64,000 bases of DNA from Ferrovibrio sp. Its GTDB lineage: Bacteria; Pseudomonadota; Alphaproteobacteria; Ferrovibrionales; Ferrovibrionaceae. Location: contig NZ_JAGOLP010000018.1 of NCBI RefSeq assembly GCF_017994015.1, forward strand, positions 1-64,000. The letters are read 5' to 3'. Positions 1-8,792 of the stretch are shown here, in pieces (within the stretch, counting starts at the first letter, position 1; every line of letters starts with the position of its first letter). Under the pieces are notes generated by a model. The model saw only the letters and a program-made list of their open reading frames with translations. It was not told the DNA's origin and ran no database searches. Position numbers and translations under genes: made by a program.

Positions 1-432
1 CCACAGGCCATGGTGGATGGCCAATACCCCGCCATCGGCTCGAACCGCGAGGCGGTGGAAGCCGCTTTGCAGATGGCGCGCAAGGATAAACATCTGCCAC
101 TCAGCGCCGAGTATGATGCTGCCGGCCGGCCGCAGAAACTGCTGATTCCCGGCCTGAAACCCTGGCAGGGCGAGGCAACGATCTGGCTCTGCTTCTACGA
201 CAAGCGGCATGACGTGACCGTGGAACGCGGCGAAAATCGCGGCAAATTGCTGACCTATGTGAATGTGGCACGCAGCTGGGCCGATCTCGGCCGCTGGAGC
301 GGCGAAGCCCTCAGCCTGGACCTGACGCAGCGATTGGGCGATTACAACTGGCAGGAAAAAGGCGCCGTGATCCTGGTGCAGGCATCACGCGGCGGCCCGA
401 TCCTGGGCGCCATCGATCTGGGCCGGCGCTGA
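1..432 (+). CDS. DUF1223 family secreted protein, C-terminal part (5' end outside window)
   Basis: The reading frame is open from the first base (codons for P-Q-A precede the first Met), so this is the 3' end of a longer gene. The visible 143 residues contain PQAMVDGQYPAIGS followed by a helix and a beta-rich tail. This matches the C-terminal half of DUF1223 proteins, which are periplasmic and have an N-terminal thioredoxin-like fold with a CSSCPPAD-type motif that would lie upstream of the window. No precise function is established for the family. It ends 46 bases before the next gene. Confidence 0.75.
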   Translation, partial: PQAMVDGQYPAIGSNREAVEAALQMARKDKHLPLSAEYDAAGRPQKLLIPGLKPWQGEATIWLCFYDKRHDVTVERGENRGKLLTYVNVARSWADLGRWSGEALSLDLTQRLGDYNWQEKGAVILVQASRGGPILGAIDLGRR

Positions 433-478
433 AACGCATAGATTGACAGCGAGCACGGCACATCCGACTTTATGTGCA

Positions 479-958
479 ATGACGATGCCCGAGATTAAGC
501 GTAATCCGCCTGCCCGCCTGCGCCCTGCCGAGCCGCGTGACGCGGCGCGGCTGAAACAGCTTGCCGGCCAGGCTTATCGTATCCATGCCACCGTGCTGCC
601 GCGCCCGCCCCAGGCGGTGACCGATGATTACGCCGCGCTGATCGCCGATGATGCGGTTTATGTCGCCGAAGCCGATGGCGACCTGGCCGGGCTGATTGTG
701 CTGCTGCCGCTGCATAATGCCCTGCTGCTGCATGCCGTGGCGGTGGCACCGGAAGCGCAGCGGCGCGGTATTGGCGGCCTGCTGCTGCGCTACGCTATCG
801 AGCATGCGCGTGGCCAGGGCCTGGGCGCGGTGGAAGCCAGCGTGGAGAAGGCGCTGCTGCCGCTGCTCGGCTGGTTCGGGCGCTTCGGTTTTGATGCCGT
901 GCGCTCGCCGGGACCGGGCGGCTACCAACGCTATTATTTGCGTCGTACAGTATCCTAG
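479..958 (+). CDS. GNAT family N-acetyltransferase
   Basis: A protein of about 159 residues that probably acetylates a small molecule or protein amine using acetyl-CoA; the substrate cannot be told. The GNAT core is clear: LRPAEPRDAARLKQLA at the start, a beta strand VYVAEADGDLAGLIVLLP, then motif A LLLHAVAVAPEAQRRGIGGLLL with the Q-R-R-G-I-G acetyl-CoA pyrophosphate loop, and a C-terminal GFDAVR/YQRYYLRR strand. The start is uncertain: ATG at 479 or 485 gives a normal GNAT N-terminus. A TTG at 443 would add 12 residues with no visible ribosome binding site. Confidence 0.85.
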   Translation: MTMPEIKRNPPARLRPAEPRDAARLKQLAGQAYRIHATVLPRPPQAVTDDYAALIADDAVYVAEADGDLAGLIVLLPLHNALLLHAVAVAPEAQRRGIGGLLLRYAIEHARGQGLGAVEASVEKALLPLLGWFGRFGFDAVRSPGPGGYQRYYLRRTVS

Positions 959-988
959 CAAACAACAAAAAAATCCGAGGAAACGCTT

Positions 989-1810
989 ATGAATGCTGCC
1001 ATCAATGGCGCCGCGCCCCTGCCGCCGAAGCCGCCGCTGCCTTCATCCACAATGCTGATGCTGCGCGATGATGCCGAGGCCGGCTTGCAGGTTTTTATGG
1101 TCAAGCGCAATTACGCCATCGACTTTGCTTCCGGCGCGCTGGTATTTCCCGGCGGCAAGCTGGCCGAGGGTGATTTTGACCCGGCGCTGGGCAGCCATGT
1201 CACGCCAGGCAATTTTGCCGCCGACCTGCTGCCCTATGCGCTTGGCGCGATCCGGGAAAGCTTCGAGGAATCCGGCCTGCTGCTGGCGCGGCCAAAAGGC
1301 TCGGCCCGGTTTCTGGATGCCGCCCGGGTGCAGCAATTACATGACTGGCGCGAACCGCTGAACCGCGGCGAGCGCAGTTTGCGCGACCTGGCCGAAGCCG
1401 AGCAGATTGACTATGCGCTGGATGCGCTGGTGCCGTTTGCGCATTGGATCACGCCGCAAAACATGCCGAAGCGTTTCGATACCTGGTTTTTCCTGGCGCC
1501 CGCGCCGGCCGACCAGATCGGCAGCCATGATGGTTCGGAAGCGGTTGAATCCGAATGGGTCAACCCCGATGCCGCATTGGCAGCCTGGGAAGCGAAACAG
1601 AAGACCATCGTTTTCGCCACCCGGATGCAGTTGGTGAAGCTGGCCCGCAGCCGCGATTGCGCCGCCGCCTTCAAGGCCGCCGCCACCGACCGCATCATCA
1701 GCGTGATGCCGGTGCTGGACAAGGAAGCCCCCGGTGAGCCGCATCTGCGCATCCCGGAGGAAGCCGGCTACGGCATCACCAGCGTGCCGCTGAGCAAGAT
1801 CGGGATGTAA
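989..1810 (+). CDS. Nudix hydrolase
   Basis: A 273-residue Nudix enzyme, hydrolysing a nucleoside-diphosphate-linked compound (the NUDT7/NUDT19-like subgroup includes CoA diphosphatases; the substrate here is unknown). Residues 22-50 form the first strands (TMLMLRDDAEAGLQVFMVKR). The Nudix box is GALVFPGGKLAEGD, an insertion, then AIRESFEESGLLLA, with the metal-binding R-E-x-x-E-E. The roughly 30-residue insertion between GGK and REsfEE is seen in NUDT19-type members. The start ATG is preceded by GAGGAAACGCTT, a good ribosome binding site. Convergent with htpG, which ends 7 bases away. Confidence 0.88.
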   Translation: MNAAINGAAPLPPKPPLPSSTMLMLRDDAEAGLQVFMVKRNYAIDFASGALVFPGGKLAEGDFDPALGSHVTPGNFAADLLPYALGAIRESFEESGLLLARPKGSARFLDAARVQQLHDWREPLNRGERSLRDLAEAEQIDYALDALVPFAHWITPQNMPKRFDTWFFLAPAPADQIGSHDGSEAVESEWVNPDAALAAWEAKQKTIVFATRMQLVKLARSRDCAAAFKAAATDRIISVMPVLDKEAPGEPHLRIPEEAGYGITSVPLSKIGM

Positions 1811-1817
1811 TTGCGGC

Positions 1818-3707
1818 TCAGGCGGCGGGAATCCCCGCCGCCATCATCCTGGCCAGGCGCTGGGCGAAAGCCTGCGGGTCGCGCGGCGGCTCGCCTTCCA
1901 CCAGACGGGCCTGATCCAGCAGCAATTGCGCCGCATCTTCCAACGCCTCGGTGGCGCCAGGCTGGCCGGCGCGTTCAGCCATGCGGCGGATCAGGGCGTG
2001 GCTGGTATTGATCTCCAGGATGCGGGTGCTGGCTGCGGCCTGGGCGAATTGTTTGTTCATGCGCAGCAGGCGTTCCAGATGCATGTCCATATCGCCATCG
2101 GCGGCCACCAGGCAGCAGGCGCTATCGGTCAGCCGGGTGCTTTCGCGTACATCGCGCACCGCATCGCCCAGGATGGTCTTGAGCGCCGCAATCAGCGTGC
2201 CGAGCGCAGCGCCTTCCACCGCCTCAGGCTTGGTTTCCGGCTTGGCGGCATCTTCGGCCGGCTTGATCGCATCCAGATCGGCGCCGCCGCGTGTCACCGA
2301 GCGGAATGGCTTGCCCTGCCAGTCGGTGACCATAGAGAGCCAGAAATCATCCACCGGATCGGTGAGCAGCAGCACTTCCACGCCCTTTGCCTTGAAACCT
2401 TCAAGCTGCGGGCTGCGCTGCAATGTATCGAGCTGATCGCCATTGATGGTGTAGATCGCGGTCTGGTTTTCGTTCAGCCGGCCAAGATATTCATCCAGCG
2501 ACACCCAGCCCTCCTGGGTTGAGGAGCGGAATCGTGCCAGCTTGAGCAGCTTTTCGCGATGCTCGGCATCCTCGTAGATGCCTTCCTTCAGCACGGCACC
2601 AAAGGTTTCCCAGAAGCTGGCATAGGCTTCCGGTTCCTTCTCGGCCTTACGCTCCAGGTCGCTGAGCACGCGGCGGGTGATGGCCTGCTTGATACGCGCC
2701 AGCACCGGATTGTTTTGCAGCATTTCGCGGCTGACATTGAGCGGCAGATCGGCGGAATCGACCACGCCGCGCAGGAAACGCAGCCAGGGCGGCACCAGGC
2801 CGTCGCAATTATCAGTGATGAAAACGCGCCGCACATAGAGCCGCAAAGCCGGCTTGCGCGCCGGATCAAACAGATCGCGCGGCGCCATGCTGGGCACATA
2901 GAGCAGCAAGGTGTAATCCAGCTTGCCTTCCGCCTTGGTGTGCAGGGTCAGCCAGGGATCATCAAAGGCATGCGCCGTGTGATGGTAGAAATCCTTGTAC
3001 TGCTCGTCGCTGATCTCGCTCTTGGCCCGGGTCCAGAGTGCCGAGGCGGCATTCAGCGTCTCGTCCTCCTGGCCGTCCTGCACCAGCAAAACCGGCAGCG
3101 CGATATGATCGGAATAAGCTTTGACGATGCGGCGCAGATTGACCGGATCGAGGAATTCATCCTCGCCCTGGCGCAGATGCAATGTGATCACCGTGCCGCG
3201 TGCCGTATCGGCTTCTGCCTCGCCGATGCTGAAACTGCCGGTGCCATCCGAGGTCCAGCGCCAGCCTTGCGCCTCACCGGCGCGGCGCGACACCACATCG
3301 ACCTTTTCCGCCACCATGAAGGCCGAGTAGAAACCGACACCGAACTGGCCGATCAGCGACATGTCCTTGGCGGCATCACCGCTCAGCTTGGAGACAAATT
3401 CGCCGGTGCCGGATCGCGCGATGGTGCCGAGATTGGCCACCAGTTCATCGCGGTTCATGCCGATGCCGTTATCGGCCAGCGTCAATGTGCGCGCCGCCTT
3501 ATCAACACTGAGGCGCACGCGCAGTTCCGTGTCGCCGGCCCATAGATCGGCATCAGTCTGGGCTGCAAAACGCAGCTTGTCGCAGGCATCGGAGGCGTTG
3601 GAGATCAGTTCGCGAAGGAAAATATCCTTCTGGCTGTAGAGCGAATGGGTGACGATATGCAGCAGCCGCGCCACTTCGGCCTGGAATTGCATGGTCTGGT
3701 CGGTCAT
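1818..3707 (-). CDS. htpG: Molecular chaperone HtpG (Hsp90)
   Basis: The bacterial Hsp90, 629 residues, a cytosolic ATP-driven dimeric chaperone. The N-terminal GHKL ATPase starts with FQAEVARLLHIVTHSLYSQK and has LRELISNASDACDKLR (the Asn that binds Mg-ATP), LADNGIGMNRDEL and IGQFGVGFYSAFMVA. The middle domain carries the catalytic-loop Arg region (LNVSREMLQNN), and the C-terminal dimerisation domain ends TSHALIRRMAERA onward. I start at ATG 3707 (MTDQTMQFQ), with GAGGGT about 8 bases upstream; an upstream in-frame ATG at 3776 adds 23 residues foreign to the family. Likely monocistronic. Confidence 0.97.
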   Translation of the reverse strand: MTDQTMQFQAEVARLLHIVTHSLYSQKDIFLRELISNASDACDKLRFAAQTDADLWAGDTELRVRLSVDKAARTLTLADNGIGMNRDELVANLGTIARSGTGEFVSKLSGDAAKDMSLIGQFGVGFYSAFMVAEKVDVVSRRAGEAQGWRWTSDGTGSFSIGEAEADTARGTVITLHLRQGEDEFLDPVNLRRIVKAYSDHIALPVLLVQDGQEDETLNAASALWTRAKSEISDEQYKDFYHHTAHAFDDPWLTLHTKAEGKLDYTLLLYVPSMAPRDLFDPARKPALRLYVRRVFITDNCDGLVPPWLRFLRGVVDSADLPLNVSREMLQNNPVLARIKQAITRRVLSDLERKAEKEPEAYASFWETFGAVLKEGIYEDAEHREKLLKLARFRSSTQEGWVSLDEYLGRLNENQTAIYTINGDQLDTLQRSPQLEGFKAKGVEVLLLTDPVDDFWLSMVTDWQGKPFRSVTRGGADLDAIKPAEDAAKPETKPEAVEGAALGTLIAALKTILGDAVRDVRESTRLTDSACCLVAADGDMDMHLERLLRMNKQFAQAAASTRILEINTSHALIRRMAERAGQPGATEALEDAAQLLLDQARLVEGEPPRDPQAFAQRLARMMAAGIPAA

Positions 3708-3763
3708 GGTCTGGACCCTCGTCTTCAATCGGCACAAATCGCCGGAGCCGAGGCGGTCGATGG

Positions 3764-3786
3764 ACCCTCGGATCAAGTCCGAGGGT
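3764..3786. repeat. Palindromic repeat, copy 1 (9-5-9)
   Basis: Perfect inverted repeat accctcgga-tcaag-tccgagggt. It lies 57 bases upstream of the htpG start and 20 bases before a second element with the same 9-5-9 geometry and a similar core (TCAAG-type loop, G/C-rich arms). Similar extragenic palindromes with a CCGGGCTTGACCCGGG-like core are scattered in many alphaproteobacterial genomes; the function is not established. Confidence 0.7.
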
Positions 3787-3806
3787 GACGCCTTTTGTGT
3801 TTCGTC

Positions 3807-3829
3807 ATGCCCGGGCTTGACCCGGGCAT
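3807..3829. repeat. Palindromic repeat, copy 2 (9-5-9)
   Basis: Perfect inverted repeat atgcccggg-cttga-cccgggcat. The loop is the reverse-complement type of copy 1 (cttga against tcaag), so the two elements are in opposite orientation. It lies between htpG (starting at 3707 on the minus strand) and the stop of the DUF4340 gene at 3860, so on RNA it would fold into a 9-bp hairpin downstream of the ABC operon. There is no T-run, so it is not a classical terminator. Confidence 0.7.
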
Positions 3830-3859
3830 CCCATTGTCAACGCCGCGTCTCCGCAGAAC

Positions 3860-4993
3860 TCAATCCTTCTTGTCTTCCTTGGGCTTTTCATCCTCAAGCA
3901 ATTCGGGCAGCCGGCGCAGCAGGTCGCGCGCGGCATATTCGGACACCAGATAAGCCCAGCCATTCATCCGGCTATTGGCCTCTTCCACCTGCTTCTGCGC
4001 CGCTTCCGGCTTGAGCAGGGCGGCATTGTCCTTGTCTTCCTTCACCAGCGCCGGATCATAAGCCAGTTGCAGCGTGATCCAGGCCTTCTTGTCGGCAGCG
4101 GGCAGGCTGCGCACGGTGGCGCGGATGCCGTCCAGCGTCACGATCTCGGTGCGGTTGGCCTTGGAGAAATCATGCGCGGCGGCGCGGGCCACATCGTCGA
4201 AGCTGATGAAAGCCAGCGCGCCGGGCGCCGAATTGGCATCATATTGCGACGACAGCTTCTTGCCTTCGGGCAAAGCCTGGGCCGGCTTGAAATCATCCTT
4301 GGCGGTGCCGTTCTCGCCATTGGTGCGCACCAGTTCCAGCACCTCGCCATCGCTATGCGTGATGGTGGCCGAAGCCACCCGGGCGCGCTCGATCTTGACC
4401 ATCTCCTTGTCGAGCCAAGCCACCGGATCGGCCGGCAGTTCAACCCGGCCACGTGCCAGCCATGCCTTGGCCTCGTTCACCAGGCGGACATGCAGCTCAG
4501 CCGGCTTGGAACCAATCTCGCGCGTGCGCACCTTGCCAACCACCAGATCGGCCAGGGCAACGCCCTTGGCATCCAGCAACTTCACCTTGATCGGGCCAGG
4601 ATCGCCCTTGGCGGCTTCATCGGCTGGCTTGTAGGCCGCCGGGTCGCTGACCTGTATGCGATCATAAAGCTCTGGCTTGTCGGTGCGCGGCTCGATGGTT
4701 TCCAGCCCGGCGATGCCCAGCACATTCTTGCGCAGGATATCGGCCTTGACGCGATAGCCATCCTTGGCCGGCATCACCCAGTTTTCGCCGGCTAGTTCAA
4801 TGCGGAACTTGCCCTTCAGGCTTTCCACCTCAATCGCCGTCACCTCGTTGACCCGCTTGGGCAGGCCGGGGAAAAGCGGCTTGGCGGCAAAATCCGCCTC
4901 TGTGGCCTGTTCGCGGCGGTCGGCGACATACCAGGCCACGCCGCTCAGCGCGACCGCAGCGACCAGCAGAACGATGCCAAGCTTACCCTTCAT
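3860..4993 (-). CDS. DUF4340 domain-containing membrane-anchored protein
   Basis: A 377-residue protein with one N-terminal transmembrane anchor (LGIVLLVAAVALSGVAWYVA) and a large periplasmic region rich in beta strands. DUF4340 proteins occur almost only beside Gld-type ABC transporters, as here. The body begins AAKPLFPGLPKRVNEVTAIEV and contains repeated strand pairs such as GENWVMPAKDGYRVKAD. The C-terminus is charged (EDEKPKEDKKD). Last gene of the four-gene ABC operon, 11 bases after the GldG-like gene. ATG at 4993 is preferred over the adjacent GTG at 4996, with AAGGGG upstream. Its molecular role is unknown. Confidence 0.85.
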   Translation of the reverse strand: MKGKLGIVLLVAAVALSGVAWYVADRREQATEADFAAKPLFPGLPKRVNEVTAIEVESLKGKFRIELAGENWVMPAKDGYRVKADILRKNVLGIAGLETIEPRTDKPELYDRIQVSDPAAYKPADEAAKGDPGPIKVKLLDAKGVALADLVVGKVRTREIGSKPAELHVRLVNEAKAWLARGRVELPADPVAWLDKEMVKIERARVASATITHSDGEVLELVRTNGENGTAKDDFKPAQALPEGKKLSSQYDANSAPGALAFISFDDVARAAAHDFSKANRTEIVTLDGIRATVRSLPAADKKAWITLQLAYDPALVKEDKDNAALLKPEAAQKQVEEANSRMNGWAYLVSEYAARDLLRRLPELLEDEKPKEDKKD

Positions 4994-5004
4994 CACGCAA
5001 CCCC

Positions 5005-6966
5005 TTACCCTTCAACCCGCCGCGTTACGCGGCGGCGGCGCCAGGCCAGGCTGAGGCCGATTGCCACCACGGCGGCGAGCAGCGGCACCAGGCCGATATT
5101 GATGAACTTGATGCCGAGCTGCAGTTGCTCGATATCGCGGTTCAGCTCGCGCTGTACATTACGCAGTTCCTTGCGTGTATTCAGAATCTCGCCGCGCAGG
5201 CCCTCGATGGCAGCCTGCTGCTCGGCGCTGACCAGCGCATTGGCGCCCGCAGCACCCGCCGCCGGGCTGCCGGCTTTGCTCTGCAAATCGGCAATTTGCT
5301 TCTCGGTTTCTTCAAGCTTCTTCTGCAAGCTGCGCTCGCGCGCCTGATATTGCTGCTCGGCATTGCGGCGCAGACCTTCGATCACATCAAACGGCCGCTG
5401 CGACTTGCCGCGGCTGCGCAGGCCGATCAGGTCGCCTGAGCCGGACAGATTGTCGATGGCGTTGACGACAAAATCCGCATTGGCGGCAATCGGCACATAG
5501 AGCGACTGGCCGAACATCTGCTGCGTACGCACCCAGAAGCGATCATCCAGCAGGTCGGCATCGGCCACCAGAACCACATTGATCGGCTTGGCGCTTTCCT
5601 TCACCTGCGGCGCAGTCTCGGCCGGCTTGCCCTCGCCTTCCTTCTTTTCGGCATCGGCCTTGGGCGCCGGGGGGCCATCAGGGAAAGCAGTCTTGGCCGG
5701 GCCACTGATGCGGGCGGCCAGGGTGTAGACTTCACCGCTGGCCTTGAATTTCTCGGCCAGCGCCTGCGGGTTGGGATCGCCACGCAGATCGGCCACATCC
5801 ATCAGCATGGCATTGTTGGAAGATTGCATCAGCGGCTGGATGCTGGTGGTGCCGCCCTCACGTTTCTTGATCGCGCCGGCCGAGGCCATGTTGATCGCGG
5901 TGATCTGCGAGGTGACGATATCATCGGCGTTCATCTGCGCCTGGGTCAACGCCAGCCAGGGGATGTAATCCGCCACCGCGCCGGCACCGCTGCGGCCGGT
6001 CTGCACCCGCTGCGCCAGCGCCAGATCAGCAACAAATTTCGGCTCAACTTCAACGCCCCAAGCATTGAACAGCTTGGGCAGCAGCGACCCGCTATCGCCA
6101 CCCGGCATCGGCTGGCCGGTCATCGGATTGGGCATCGCCGCCATGGTTTCGGAATAGGGATCGGCAAACACAATCAGCCGACCGCCCTTGAGCACAAACT
6201 GGTCAACGGCATATTGCAGCTCGTCTGACAGATCCTTCGGATGCGCCAGCAGCAGCGTATCGATCTTGGCCGGATCGATATCCTCGGCCTTGGCGCCTTC
6301 CAGCATCTTCACATCGAAGAACTGCTTGATCTGGCCCAGCACCAGATAGGGCTGCGACTGCCCACGCATCGCCGCCATGATGCCGCCAGGGCCATATTCC
6401 AGCGGCAGCGAGCCGAGCACGGCAATCTGCGGCTTCTTCGGGTTGTTCAGGCCATAGACCAGCTTGGTCAGGTCATATTCGAGGAATTGTTCCTTCTCGG
6501 CCTGGAAGAACGGGATTGATTCCTGCTGATCCACGCTGTTGGTGCCGACCAGGCCAAAATAGAAATTCTGCCCGGACTGGCCCAACGACACCGCCTGGAT
6601 GCCGGCGGCAACGGCGCGATCCTCGGCTTCCGAGAACGGCTCCGGATCAATCACTTCCAGCCGCAGCTTGCCGCCCGACAAGGCCGCATAACGCTCCAGC
6701 AATTCACGCACGCGCTGGCCATATTGTTTGATCTGCGGCGCCTGGGTGGCCAGCTTGTCGGAGAAGAAGAAGCGCAGCGTCACCGGCTCCTGCAAACCCT
6801 TCAGCACATTGCGGGTACCATCCGAGAGCGTGTAGAGCCGCGCCTGGGTCAGATCAAGCCGCGCATCGCGCAGGCCCTGGTTGGAGGCGACATTGACGGC
6901 GAAGAACAGCGCGAAGGCCGCGACCAGGCCGGTGCCGGTGAGGAGTGCTTTGTTACGCGTGTTCAT
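5005..6966 (-). CDS. GldG-like ABC transporter auxiliary protein
   Basis: 653 residues, with an N-terminal transmembrane helix (LLTGTGLVAAFALFFAVNVAS), a large periplasmic domain starting RLYTLSDGTRNVLKGLQEPV, a coiled-coil stretch near 555-620 (QQYQARERSLQKKLEETEKQ) and a C-terminal transmembrane helix before a basic tail (WRRRRVTRRVEG). This is the layout of the ABC_transp_aux (GldG) family, which pairs with an ABC-2 permease. In Bacteroidetes GldAFG is tied to gliding; in proteobacteria the substrate is unknown. It follows the permease gene by 3 bases. Confidence 0.88.
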   Translation of the reverse strand: MNTRNKALLTGTGLVAAFALFFAVNVASNQGLRDARLDLTQARLYTLSDGTRNVLKGLQEPVTLRFFFSDKLATQAPQIKQYGQRVRELLERYAALSGGKLRLEVIDPEPFSEAEDRAVAAGIQAVSLGQSGQNFYFGLVGTNSVDQQESIPFFQAEKEQFLEYDLTKLVYGLNNPKKPQIAVLGSLPLEYGPGGIMAAMRGQSQPYLVLGQIKQFFDVKMLEGAKAEDIDPAKIDTLLLAHPKDLSDELQYAVDQFVLKGGRLIVFADPYSETMAAMPNPMTGQPMPGGDSGSLLPKLFNAWGVEVEPKFVADLALAQRVQTGRSGAGAVADYIPWLALTQAQMNADDIVTSQITAINMASAGAIKKREGGTTSIQPLMQSSNNAMLMDVADLRGDPNPQALAEKFKASGEVYTLAARISGPAKTAFPDGPPAPKADAEKKEGEGKPAETAPQVKESAKPINVVLVADADLLDDRFWVRTQQMFGQSLYVPIAANADFVVNAIDNLSGSGDLIGLRSRGKSQRPFDVIEGLRRNAEQQYQARERSLQKKLEETEKQIADLQSKAGSPAAGAAGANALVSAEQQAAIEGLRGEILNTRKELRNVQRELNRDIEQLQLGIKFINIGLVPLLAAVVAIGLSLAWRRRRVTRRVEG

Positions 6967-6969
6967 GGC

Positions 6970-7704
6970 TCAGCCCGCCTTCTTCATATCAACCACCACG
7001 GCAGTGGCATAAAGCCAGGCCGCAATCAGCGAGACGAAATAGATCAGGTCGCGCAGATCGATCACGCCCTCGGTGATGGCGTTGAAATGGGTCAGGAAGC
7101 TGAACGACGCGATGGTATCCACCACCAGATTCGGCGCCCAGCCGGAGAAGAAATTCAGCACCATCGGCGCGCCGGAAACCGTGAACACGAAGCAGACCAG
7201 CACACTGAGCACAAAGGCGATGACCTGGTTGCGGGTCAGCGCCGAGAGGCAGCAGCCGATGGCGAGATAGCCGCCGGCCATCAGCAGGCTGCCGAGATAG
7301 CCGGCCAGGATGACGCCATGATCGGGCTGGCCGAGCCAGGCCACGGTGATCCAGAACGGGAAGGTGAGCGCCAGCGCGATGCCGGCAAAGGCCCAGGCGG
7401 CCAGGAACTTGCCCAGCACTGCCTGGCCCAGCGGGATCGGCAAGGTGAGCAGCAATTCGATGGTGCCGCTCTTGCGCTCCTCGGCCCAGAGCCGCATGGC
7501 GATAGCCGGCAGGAAAAACAGGTAGAGCCAGGGATGGAACAGGAAAAACGCCTTCAGGTCGGCTTGGCCGCGCTCAAAGAACTGGCCGAGATAAAAAGTG
7601 AAGATGCCAGTGGTGAACAGGAACACCACGATGAAGACATAGGCCACCGGGGTGGAGAAATAGCCCCCCAGCTCGCGGCGGAATACGGCGGACAATCCGG
7701 TCAT
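6970..7704 (-). CDS. ABC-2 type permease (GldF-like)
   Basis: 244 residues with about six transmembrane helices. It starts with the conserved cytosolic segment AVFRRELGGYFSTPVAYVFI and contains the intracellular stretch MRLWAEERKSGTIELLLTLP, which is the coupling region that contacts the ATPase in ABC-2 permeases (AEERKxGTxELLLxxP). It forms the membrane pore with the ATPase encoded just upstream (10-base gap) and the GldG-like protein downstream. Direction and substrate of transport are not known. Confidence 0.9.
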   Translation of the reverse strand: MTGLSAVFRRELGGYFSTPVAYVFIVVFLFTTGIFTFYLGQFFERGQADLKAFFLFHPWLYLFFLPAIAMRLWAEERKSGTIELLLTLPIPLGQAVLGKFLAAWAFAGIALALTFPFWITVAWLGQPDHGVILAGYLGSLLMAGGYLAIGCCLSALTRNQVIAFVLSVLVCFVFTVSGAPMVLNFFSGWAPNLVVDTIASFSFLTHFNAITEGVIDLRDLIYFVSLIAAWLYATAVVVDMKKAG

Positions 7705-7714
7705 GATGGAATCC

Positions 7715-8455
7715 TCAAGCGGCCTGGCGCGGCTGGGTCAACTGGCGGAAGGCGGCATCGAGCCGGCCCGGCTGGGCATAAAGCTCGCCGATGCGCCAGC
7801 CTTCGCCCTCTGGGCGGCCCTCGGCCACCACGCGGCCGCGCGCGATGATCACGGCGCGGTGGCAGATCGCTTCCACTTCTTCCAGGATATGGGTGGAAAT
7901 GATGATCGCCTTTTCCTTGGCCATGCCCTGGATCAGGCCGCGCACTTCATGCTTCTGGTTCGGGTCGAGGCCATCGGTCGGCTCGTCGAGCACCAGCACC
8001 GGCGGATCATGCAGGATTGCCTGGGCCAGGCCGACGCGGCGCTTGTAACCCTTGGACAGCGTGTCGATCGATTGATCCAGCACATCCTTGATATTGACCT
8101 GATCGATCACCTTGTCGAGCCGCCACTGACGTTCCGAGCCGGACAGGCGGCGCACATCGGCGATGAAATCGAGGAAGCCGCGCGCCGTCATGTCGCCATA
8201 GGCCGGGGCGCCTTCGGGCAGGTAGCCGATCACGCGCTTGGCGGCCAGCGGGTTCTCGGCCACGTCATGGCCGCAAACCGCAATGCTGCCGGATGTGGGG
8301 GTGAGGAAGCCGGTCAGCATCTTCATGGTGGTGGATTTGCCGGCGCCGTTGGGACCCAGGAAGCCCAGCACCTCGCCCTTGGCAACGCTCAGGGAAATCC
8401 CGTCAACTGCGGCGAAGGGGCCGAATTTCTTCACCAAATCGCGTATTTCGATCAT
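7715..8455 (-). CDS. ABC transporter ATP-binding protein (GldA-like)
   Basis: A 246-residue ATPase that would power the GldF-like permease. Walker A is GFLGPNGAGKSTTMK (residues 34-48), the Q-loop region is VIGYLPEGAP, the signature is LSKGYKRRVGLAQ, Walker B is PVLVLDEPTDGLDPNQ and the switch His is in AIIISTHILEEVE. The short signature form LSKGYKRR is typical of drug/gliding-type ABC-2 exporters. Start chosen at ATG 8455 with AGGTGG upstream; a GTG at 8464 is the alternative. First gene of the four-gene minus-strand operon. Confidence 0.93.
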   Translation of the reverse strand: MIEIRDLVKKFGPFAAVDGISLSVAKGEVLGFLGPNGAGKSTTMKMLTGFLTPTSGSIAVCGHDVAENPLAAKRVIGYLPEGAPAYGDMTARGFLDFIADVRRLSGSERQWRLDKVIDQVNIKDVLDQSIDTLSKGYKRRVGLAQAILHDPPVLVLDEPTDGLDPNQKHEVRGLIQGMAKEKAIIISTHILEEVEAICHRAVIIARGRVVAEGRPEGEGWRIGELYAQPGRLDAAFRQLTQPRQAA

Positions 8456-8597
8456 TATGCCCACCTACTCCCCTGATCGCTTCCTTTTGGCGCGACCGAC
8501 AGATAAGCGCTCCCCTCCGGGGCATCAAGGGCCGGGGCGGAAATTAGCCGGGTTTTAGAGTACTGGACAGGAACAGCCGGGGGTGCTACCCGCGAGT

Positions 8598-8789
8598 ATG
8601 GCCGCTTGGGACGATACCGACGTGCATCCACCCTCACCCTGCACCAAAGTGTGCCGGATCGACACCGGCAGCGGCTATTGCCTGGGCTGCTGGCGCACCG
8701 GCGAGGAAATCGGCGCCTGGCCGGCCCTGACCGCCCAGGAGAAGCGCGACCTGCTGCGCCGGCTGGCAGCGCGGCGCTGGAGCCTGTAG
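8598..8789 (+). CDS. DUF1289 family small protein
   Basis: A 63-residue protein with the DUF1289 cysteine pattern PCTKVCRIDTGSGYCLGCWRTGEEI followed by AWPALTAQEKRDLLRRL. The four cysteines (C-x3-C-x8-C-x2-C) probably bind a metal; the function is unknown. ATG at 8598 is preferred over an in-frame GTG at 8583. It ends 3 bases before the ABC permease gene, so it is probably the first gene of that operon. Confidence 0.85.
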   Translation: MAAWDDTDVHPPSPCTKVCRIDTGSGYCLGCWRTGEEIGAWPALTAQEKRDLLRRLAARRWSL

Positions 8790-8792
8790 CGC

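Noticed and set aside
2559..3545. A 328-codon open frame antisense to htpG
   Set aside because: htpG is certain on the other strand; this is a codon-bias shadow.
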